Assembly (NCBI GenBank): GCA_003344405.1
Contig: NOWV01000070.1
Coordinates: 124,001 to 188,000, forward strand
Source: Trichoplax sp. H2
Lineage: Eukaryota > Placozoa > Uniplacotomia > Trichoplacea
DNA: 64,000 bases
Direction of reading: 5' to 3'
Of this stretch, positions 55,101-64,000 are shown piece after piece. The stretch's first letter is position 1. Every line of letters starts with the position of its first letter. The notes below the pieces were generated by a model. It had not been told where the DNA came from, ran no database searches, and was given only the letters and a program-made list of their open reading frames with translations. Position numbers and translations under genes: made by a program.

Positions 55101-55584
55101 TATCAGTTGCATGCTTTCTACGATCTCTTCTTGCCATAAATTGATCATCATCAGAATCGATATCGAGATTTCTTGATCCTAATCTTTCATTACGAATTCT
55201 ATCACTAGCTTTGGTTGTATTATCGTATGTTGAATGATTGCGCTTCCGATGGTGATCGCTATCGTCTCCTGAAGATTCTGATAAATCATGTATAGATGTC
55301 GATCCCTGAAACCCCTTTGACGTAAGATCACTAATGTGATGCTGCCGTTGTAAGGAATGCTTTTCAGTTGATTTTCCTAATACTTTATCCTTTAAACCTC
55401 CAACTGATTCTTTAATGCTACCAAAAGTTCGACGAATCGAGCCACCGGTTTTACTGGCTTCCTCCTTTTTTTCTAATGAGGCATCAGCGAAAAGGCTACG
55501 ATCTCTTGGGCTTAATGACGGACTAACCTCTGAATTTATCGAGGCTTGCCTCCTAGCACGTCGTTCACTATCAAATTTTTCCAT
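52139..55584 (-). CDS. MAP9: Microtubule-associated protein 9-like
   Basis: MAP9 (ASAP) binds and stabilises microtubules in spindle and cilia (family knowledge). Six exons in transcript order: 55584-54103, 53980-53864, 53722-53547, 53203-52937, 52816-52612, 52171-52139; GT-AG, phases consistent; 759 aa against 647 in human. Exon 1 (residues 1-494) is disordered, Ser/Arg/Lys/Asp-rich, with several SPR motifs (LSPRDRS, RSPRDVG, KSPRDIR) that look like proline-directed phosphosites. From about 530 on the protein is a highly charged helix. Tryptophans recur at intervals in VYEEW, ALVYW, YFRVW, AFEAW and AYDDW, as in MAP9's RAAVYQEW and AFEKW units. It ends EREPWKPSGSLGRGKRQ, echoing the LPPWSP end of MAP9. 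The last exon is only 33 nt; if its donor is skipped, exon 5 reads on to another stop after 12 codons. The minus-strand start is the first ATG of the long frame. Confidence 0.82.
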
Positions 55585-57643
55585 TTAAACTTTATTGATG
55601 AATTGTAAGTCTTTCTTAATAATACTAGGTTAAATCAATGAAACTGTTTAAAAGTAATTAAGTCCAGGTTAGTGGTTTTTAAAATATACGTAGGTCTACT
55701 TCGCATAAGTTGGGTAAAGTATGCACGCAAAGTTCATAAATACAATAATATAGATTGTAATTTTGTTTATTCTGGTTACAATATCGTAGTAACTAACATA
55801 AAGAAGAATAGAGAATATTTCTAGGATCAAATATAATAAGTTCTGTAGTTACTTTATCAGTATTTACGATCTATATAAAGGCCATGTAAACACCCGAGAA
55901 ATAGAATCTCATGACTTACTAATTGTAATCTTCTGAATCAGTCTATGACTTTGACGTTTAATGTTATCTATAGTATATGGAAATGCCAAACCAAACTGTA
56001 GAACAGCTTAATGTTGATGTGGTAATAGCAAATGCCTCTCTTTTCAGTAATCATTTAAATATATTCTTAACCGTTTATTGATCATAATCACTTTATAATG
56101 TACAGTATATAGATGTATGCTGATTTATGGTTTTATGTCTGCTCTAGATAAAATTATATAAGAAATCCTGCTGCCTTAGCTAGCACTTGGGTAGGTACCC
56201 TTTCCCATGCCATAGCTAGGAAGGATGTGGCGTTGCCATAGAAACAATACAGAATGATATTGGAGGTGAGGCTGAAGAGAATAGTTAGACATTCTTAGAT
56301 TAATCAATCACGTACAGAAATGTAATATTGAATATGACGATATTATTAAATTATATTTTAAAGTAGCATGCTAAAGTGATCTTAAAGCCGCTACTTGTAA
56401 ACTAGCACGATAAATATTGGTAGCTCAGGTGGTGGACTTAATCTTCTCGATATGTTTGTTTGCAAAGACCTTAAAATCAGCTTTAGATATTATTCTATGG
56501 AGAATCTTTCAGAAGGATAAATTTAAATATAAAGTTCGCATATAATTGCTGTAACATTAATGGTGGTATACATCACCAGATTGACTGGTAACGGCGAAAA
56601 TTTTTTACAGTAATGCGAGAATATCAATTAAAATCAGTTCTACCTTAATTCGTTTCTGTATGCAGTTATAATAATAACAATCAATTTTGAATCTGTTTCT
56701 GCGGTCTAATAATTCTAACTACTATGCATCAGCTTTTAAAATTACCCTGTCATGTCTCTGCTGAATAAATTTGATATATAGTCAGATAATCAAATCAATT
56801 TCTCCCTTGAGCATTGTTATAACAAAGGATACATACTGTATGTATATGACATATACATGGCCACATAGTAATGCACCCCAGGTCTCTCTTCATAGATCTT
56901 TAAATTAATTTAAAATTGCTGCTGTGGATTCTTTTCGTAGAATCAATATTGAATGTAAATCTCACATATGATTACAGTACTACGATATTCAGAATTAAAA
57001 TGTGCTTGATACAGGTCATATACAATTTATGAACGCCTATACTACGCATGTCTTGAAACTAATATTTGGATTGAAAGCTACTACACTGTATGGTGTACTG
57101 TACGTATACATTTCCTGTATAACTATTAGTTGTCATGGATACTGCATTGATTGTAAGTAGGTAAATAATACGCGTATATGTATATGTATGATTATAATCA
57201 GACTTATTATTAACTAGCGCATGTCATTTAATTACATACAGTATCAGCCTAGGAAAGCTTTACTATAGCGCTACTAAAGGTTTGATTGCTTAGTCAAGCT
57301 TTACACTAGGGATAATGAACTATATGAGTATAGTTGTAATAAAATTTCTTTGATTGAACGGGATAAATTTCGAGATAATCTTCGTTAATTTTATTCATTC
57401 CTATAGCTTTAGAAGCGGAAAAGTCGTAGACTTCTGTTTGCTGACTTAGATTACGTATAATTGAGCGCATTTGAAACCGTAATCGTTTATATTATAAATT
57501 ACAGCTATTAACTATAATAGAAGTAGTAAGCAATTTGTGGCAAGTTTTATGATCATGGATGAGTAAGAGAGTATCATCTTGGTTCTACGCTCATGCTTAT
57601 TTTTCTTTCTTGATTTCTATCTTTTAAATGTTTTGGAGGCAAG
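55585..57643. other. Divergent intergenic region, MAP9-like / HEATR4-like
   Basis: The two start codons face away from each other 2.06 kb apart. The region is AT-rich, with no ORF of interest. Promoters for both genes should lie here, separate or shared. A less AT-rich block near 56180-56280 (GGGTAGGTACCC, CATGCCATAGCTAGG) is the most distinctive stretch. Confidence 0.45.
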
Positions 57644-60600
57644 ATGAGTACCACGAATCAACAGACCTTAAATATTGGATTTATAAATAATAATACATTT
57701 CCACAGTCCAAACTAGAAATTAAAAGCGTCAGGAAGGATAATTCTATTGATAAAGTCAAAAATTCGATCAAGGAGAATGTCATTAAAGAAACATCAAGAA
57801 TAAACGATAACTATGTGGAAAAAATATCGTCGGATCTGTCATTTACTGCAGATGTTGTCAAGCAATTCAGTGCACATGCATTACCATATAAAGATGGAAG
57901 GCCAACAGATTTATATACAGGTCGTGGAATGGCTAAAGATAGTTTAAAAAGTAGCGCATTTTATCGTTCTAGCCAATTAAAGAAACCAATCAATTACCAA
58001 CCGCCTCCTTTTTACCTCAAGAGGAAAAAATCTCCACCACTTCTTGATGACAAGGGTTTTAACGAATTAGATGTTATACATAGATTAAAACTGAAACAGC
58101 GACAGTCAACCCTAAAACCCATTCAACAACGCATGAAAGTTGTATCAATTAATGAAAAACAAACTGGATGGGATGAACAAGTTATTTCTAAATTGAGTTG
58201 GACATCTGCTAAATACATAGTTAAGAAGCAAGTGCCTATCGGCTCACAACAAAAAACTCTTATTCATACCTTAGCTACGCGAGATAAGCCTAAATCAGCT
58301 AATTCGTTTGCTGTGTCAACACCGAGAAGAGGTAAGTCCATTTCAAATTTGGATCTACTCGAGACTACTAAATTGAAAGAATATTTCATTGATGGATTGT
58401 TCGGATGGATAGATTCGTCCTGTCATTTATACTGATTGATTAGGGTATATCATAATTTTTAGAAAGTTCTGAAATAAGGTTACAGTACGCTATTACATTT
58501 AAATAGGGATGTATACCTTCGGCGACGGTATGCTACTGTTTTAGGAAGGTTTATTTGGCTATGGTACGCTGCTGTTCTTAGCTACACTGTATACCTAGGC
58601 CAGTTATATAATTATTATTCAGAAAGAGTTGAAATAATCTTAAGATACCTATCATATTTCAGAAAGGCTTTATTTCCTAGCCAATGAAAGTGTAGACTTT
58701 GGAAAGTCTTAAAAAACATAACTAATGGATACTATCATGCTTGAGTAAAAGGGTCTACTTTAGTAATTATGACATCTGCATATCATAATATTTATGATTG
58801 TTTGCTTTTTCAGTGGCATCGCCTAGAGATCCTGGGAGGTATAGGTATAAGTTAAGTATTTCAGATTTAAGTGATGCAGCGGATGGTAATATAGAAGATC
58901 TAACAGTACCTCAGAAATTGGCTAAGGAAAGCAATCGAGTAAGAAATGCAAAAAAGTTAACAGAAAGTTATGCTTATAGAGACTTGCAAGTAAAAGGTAT
59001 TGCTTCGATTTCAATGTCATATATACTGTACTTTGATTTTAAAGTAACTCTTAATTGATCTTTCATTACGTCTGATATCAACGATATAATGATCAAAATT
59101 CATAACTGCACATTTTTCGAATTACTTACCCTCTCGTAGTTAAACTGGCATAATATCTTGTTGATGCTATCTCATTAAACATATTCTGTTAATAACTTTT
59201 GTCTTTCTAATTACTGTGCTTATATCTTATTGCTATGACTCATATACTGGTATGAACTATGTAGTCGTAATTTCTAACCTAAAATTTCTCTAATTACTCG
59301 TACTACCTGATTAATTCTTTATGACATCTTGTTTTTAATCATAAGCTGATTTGAATTGCATCATGATAACAATTCTTAATGTTATATCTTTCAACGCATT
59401 TATATTCTCTTGAGCAATTCTTTCAAGATCATGTCGTGAATGATATGATGATAATTCTTAACTTTATATCTTTAACATGATCGCAATCTCACCGAATCAG
59501 CTTGTTATGATATTTAATCGTTATATTATTATGAATAAGAATTATTAACTTTATATCCTTCAAAGTACGATTATCTTCTTGATCCTTTGTTTATGATATA
59601 CTTTGATTATTACGCGTATAATATGATGTATACGATAGTATTTCTTAGCTGTATACCTTTCAAACTACTTGTATCCTCTTGAACTTGACCAGTTCTTCAC
59701 GAGTACTTGGTATGACCGCGTTGAGTTGTAGAGCACATGAGGATTATATATCTTAATTTTATATCTTTTAAAATATTCGTAACTTCTAGATCAATACTTT
59801 ATGATGTCCTAGTATGACCATGTTATGATCTATACAATACTAATCATTCTTAAAATACGTTGATAGACCAAGAAGATTTCAGAAAACATGTTCACGATGG
59901 AGCGAAACCGATCTATTCCAAGCTGCATAGAATTCGTTTAAATGATGAAGAAATCATTCGTTTAACCAATGACACCAAGTTCAAGTTACAGTTGTTGGAT
60001 TTTTATCCGCCATTACCGGAAAAATGGTATTCTAGTACAAATATTGATAATATCAAATCAGATGCTGCTAATAAGAATATTCGGGGACAAAGACCATGGA
60101 AATCTTTACCACAGAAAATCAAGGTAAATTTTTCAATTTGATATCGAGGGAATGTATTGCAGGAGTGTACATTTTATAGGTTCTACATTACTTATAATTC
60201 CGAATACTTTTAATAGAATGTACCCTAATAATATAATTTTATGCCACAGGATGACAACACTATGTACAGTTACTACGGAAATAAATCCAAGACTTATACA
60301 GAACCTGATCATAAAACAGTAATAAGAAATAAAGAAAATGTTTATCTACATCAGATTGGTAAGTATTTATGAACCTATAGATGTGTATAGGAACTAAATT
60401 GATATCGAAATAAAAGCCATTGATTAAAAAGGTTCAGATTTATATTTGTTATGGTCACTAGATATTTAAGGGAAATAGTAATTGATTAGATTTGTACTTA
60501 AATTTGTATTTTTTATTTCTTTCAGTACGAGAATGGCGTAAAACATGGCATTTAAATAGTAAATTTTTATATGCCGATGTGGATAAATTATTAGAAGATA

Positions 60601-63600
60601 TCAAGCATGATTACGAACATGTCAGAACTGGGGCTTTACAAGCAATCACTGTGGCAATTATAAATGAGAATATTATGCAAAATAAAAGTATTCAAGCTAA
60701 AGGTAACAACAGAATTTAGTCTCTTATCTTTAACATACGTTATAACCAATGCTATAATAATCCTCTCAGGATATAATGAGGTAGAAAATGATAGAATAAT
60801 TGTTCTTTTATCTAATCTAAGTATAATACTGCAAAACTATGTTTTAGATAACTATAAACTATTGCTTCCCTACGTAAATATCAATTTGGTCTCTTGCATG
60901 GTTGTAAACAGAACTTAATTACCTTGACTTCCTGATAAATTATTAACGATAGTCTACGCGTGTTCTCTTCGCTCTAAATATGATTGCGTTAACGCCGTAA
61001 ATCAAGCATTAAATATCATTCCAGGTTTATCGTTGGACACTTTAACAATTTCTATCTGTAATATTAGACACTTATTCATCTTTTAAACTTACCGAAATCC
61101 TTATACCGTTATATTAATTTTCGGGCCTACATAATCATTTGTATTTCACTACCGTACTTAAGATAGCTGCATTAAATGGCTACAGTTTGCCGCAATTTGC
61201 TGCTCTTTCCTCTAGTTTTGAGGCTAAGATTACTCTTAATTAACTTAAAGATATATAATTTGGTCACAATTTTTAAGCAGATGCTGTATTATTTGCTCGA
61301 TTATGTGTATATCTTTGCATCTAAGTAGTAAGGGGTCACCAATTGAAAATAATAACATTAGAGCATTCGAACACGATATGTTTACAGTATATTGGACTAT
61401 TTTTTTAATACTCTTTGTTGATTCACATTTAGCTTATAGTCATGCAGCAATATAGTTTATGAAATTTAAAAATTTGATAATTAATATCTTGAATTTATAG
61501 AAGAAGCATTACAACTGAAACAAGTGGATGATGATGAAGAAGACGAAGATATATCTCAAGCTAATCAAAAGAACTTGTCACCTCGTGCATTAAAAGATAG
61601 AATACCAAAAGAATTATTAGGTGCTATTATGAGTGCTTTAACAGATCCATCAAGACGTGTTCGACTTGAGGCAGCGGTGGGCATCATGACATTAGGATTA
61701 TTAAATACCAATGCTAAAAAAGTTCTAGACGAAGTTCTTAGCGATGGTACATCGGAGGAGAAATGGATTGCAGCAAAGTGCCTGGCAAAACATGGTTATT
61801 GCAACACTGCAATTATCAGTGAACTAATCGGTTGTCTATCTGCAGATAGTATTATCAAACATGAAAAGGCGACTCTATATCTCCGAGAATTGAGCAAACA
61901 AACGGTATACATCAAGATTCTTTAAATTAATATTATTGTAAAAGGTTCTTTTCTATGTTAGAACTGCTTATTAAAAAATAAATAATGATCTATTTCATCG
62001 TCTGCTAACAATACAGTATATATTTCAAGCACCTTAGGGCAGTTAGATTGTATTAATCTACGCTGATAGTTAACGTAACTGTTCAACTGATGAGTAATCA
62101 TACAAAATTGTTTTCTTTCAGTCTATAATTAATTCAATGCTTGCTGAACAACTAAACAATACTAGTTGGAGAAGTCGAGCAGCTGCTTGTAACTTAATTC
62201 CAAAGTTATATGGTACAATTAATAAGGTATGTCTAATTTAAGATGCAAACACTTTGATACAGGTGTTGAATGAATTAAGTGTTATAGATTAATCATCCTA
62301 CGCCAAGTTAAATAATCAGGTTATAAGTAGTTGCTACGAAATTAAATCTGTGTATATTATTGTTGATAGGACTTAACACAAAAATTAATTAATCTAATGT
62401 GGTCGGATTGGCACCAGGACGTTAGGGAAGCTGCATTGTTAGCATTAGCAAAAGCTGGGCAGGGAAAGGTATTTTGTACCATAACAATGATTTCCTAATA
62501 GGGAATTATCTCTCTTATTATAGAGCTTAGTGTTAAATTTTCGATAATATTCATATAATACAGATTGTGCATTCGGAGCTTAAAAAGCAAATGAAGTCAG
62601 GGACCGAAAGAGGACGGGTAGACGCATTAAGAAAGGTATGTAGTTTGGCAAGCCAACATACTTCATTATACAGGCGAAATTGATGTTAGAGATATAAAAA
62701 ATTTATTAACAATTTCAGTCCCTCAGATATAAAAGATTCTAGAACATTTTATTGATATTCATACCGTTATACTGTCTATCTAGTTTGCACGTATCGGAAT
62801 TGCCACTTCTGACATCATCGATTCATTCCTGGAATGCTTTCAAGATGAATATGATCGAGTGCGAATAGAAGCATGTATTGTAAGTCAAAGCATGTGCTGT
62901 AGTCTGTAGATCTAGAAGAATAATCTTAAGTAATATATACCCTACGGTATATATGTAGGCCAGTTATCATAAATTTAATGACCCATAATTTTGCATGTAT
63001 GATCCAATCATACTAGCTTCCAGCGAAGAGAACTTTAAACAAGTCATATTAACATTTACATTTATTTAGGCTGCTGAAATTGTTGCATCGGATGATCTGC
63101 AGGTTATTAAGCAACTGATACAATCCATAAGCGGCGATTCTAGCTATAAAGTTAAAATAAAAGCTATGCAAGGTAACTAAGATATTTCGTTATACTACCA
63201 ATTTGGAGCCGGGTTTAAAATATTCTCGACTCCATTCAATCTCGTAAAATTATGGAAAAATTTTAGAATTAGGCATGTAATTACGCTACTTTACTGATAG
63301 CCAATGCATTTAATAGGAAATCGATGAATTTTATTTTTTAAACAAAATTTTACGTTTATCTTACACAAGCATAGAATATGTTTAAATATTAGATGCGAAT
63401 CGTGTTTTAATTTCTTTATCTCATGTCAATATCTAAAGTAATACTATGATTGCTTTGATATTCATGCTACAACTGCAATTAATTAAAAGCTGTCATTCAT
63501 TTTTAGCCTTATGCAGCATTAACAAGGGAACAGACGAATTATGTAAGGTTTTACTATGGGCTATCCGCTACGAAAATCATCCTGAAGTACGAGCTGAAGC

Positions 63601-64000
63601 ATGTAAAACGATTGGATATTTTAAGATTGATAATAATGAAGTTGTCTCGGCATTACAAGATCGATTAACTCTCGATGCTAGTCAATTAGTTAGAAAGTGA
63701 GTTATACGACAAAGATTTAAAAAATTGCAATATCCTCTAACTACTATGATGATCAATACAACATCTATCAATAAAGGCCACAACGTAATGTTTTTTATTT
63801 CTTTACATTTTTAGTGAAGCTACTGCGGCACTCGTAGCGCTAGGCAGGACTCCTGCAAGGGAATTAGAAATTACTAAAACTATTCGTGATGAAGTTCAGC
63901 AATTGACAACAAAGAATCGAGTTGTCGACGAAATTACACGCCATGAAGAGGAAGGAGAAAAAGTTAAAAATTATTCCCGTTTATTAAATATTACACCTAC
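57644..64000 (+). CDS. HEATR4: HEAT-repeat protein, HEATR4-like (3' end beyond window)
   Basis: Thirteen exons in view: 57644-58331, 58814-58996, 59867-60123, 60250-60358, 60526-60702, 61501-61904, 62122-62226, 62370-62468, 62564-62635, 62784-62879, 63070-63172, 63507-63696, 63815 to the edge. GT-AG and phase-consistent, giving about 889 codons against 1026 aa in human HEATR4. The first 300 residues are basic and low in recognisable domains. From REWRKTWHLNSKFLYADVD onward come helical repeats with the HEAT spacing: DYEHVRTGALQAITVA, SRRVRLEAAVGIMTLG, EEKWIAAKCLAKHG, SWRSRAAACNLIPKL, DVREAALLALAKAG, YDRVRIEACI, HPEVRAEACKTIG, VRNEATAALVALG. An acidic linker (DDDEEDEDIS) splits repeats 1 and 2. 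HEATR4 is linked to cilia and testis expression; a scaffold role is inference. The name is from overall recollection; another HEAT scaffold is possible. The C-terminus lies outside the window. Confidence 0.78.

Noticed and set aside
56418-56490. tRNA-like start GGTAGCTCAGGTGGTGGAC
   Set aside because: Resembles a D-arm (A box), but no T-arm GTTCRANNC or closing acceptor stem follows at the right distance.

Overview
This is eukaryotic nuclear DNA: AT-rich, with genes split by GT-AG introns (mostly a few hundred bases, a few of 2.5-3.5 kb), and proteins that align closely with vertebrate families over most of their length. Human-like intron-rich genes, short introns and very AT-rich intergenic DNA suggest an early-branching animal, most likely a placozoan (Trichoplax/Hoilungia type). 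That assignment is inference; no organism-specific marker is present.

Layout. (1) 1-5851 is non-coding and holds two minisatellites (about 105-bp and 113-bp units) and a small AACCCGA/TCGGGTT inverted cluster. (2) 5852-11307 (+) is a complete type II phosphatidylinositol 4-kinase in 8 exons. (3) 13816-17865 (-) is a complete inducible-type MAP kinase phosphatase (DUSP1/2/4/5 group) in 3 exons. (4) 17866-29702 is mostly empty; the only credible gene is an unrecognised 142-aa intronless ORF at 27385-27813. (5) 29703-39821 (+) is a complete 20-exon GAF-GAF cyclic nucleotide phosphodiesterase of the PDE5/6/11 group. (6) 40717-42125 (-) is a complete 7-exon exosome cap subunit CSL4/EXOSC1. (7) About 42460-43950 is a 217-bp-unit minisatellite with an internal inverted segment. 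(8) 44930-46010 (+) is a coiled-coil protein resembling human C6orf163. (9) 50044-51110 (+) is a small Cys-rich protein with a CUE-like segment. (10) 52139-55584 (-) is a MAP9-like microtubule-associated protein. (11) 57644 to beyond 64000 (+) is a HEAT-repeat protein resembling HEATR4, cut off by the window end.

Exon models were built by hand: each junction was checked for GT/AG, reading phase and continuity with the remembered family sequence, and exon lengths sum to whole codons. PI4K2, the MAP kinase phosphatase and the phosphodiesterase are signalling enzymes with no evident operon-like link. The right third groups three genes whose relatives are linked to cilia, sperm or microtubules (C6orf163-like, MAP9-like, HEATR4-like), the last two being head-to-head. 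I found no CRISPR array, rRNA, convincing tRNA or intact transposon, and no clear previously undescribed multi-gene system. The best leads for novelty are the two unrecognised or poorly recognised small proteins, the three minisatellites, and a recurrent GTACAGTACTGTAC palindrome in non-coding DNA.
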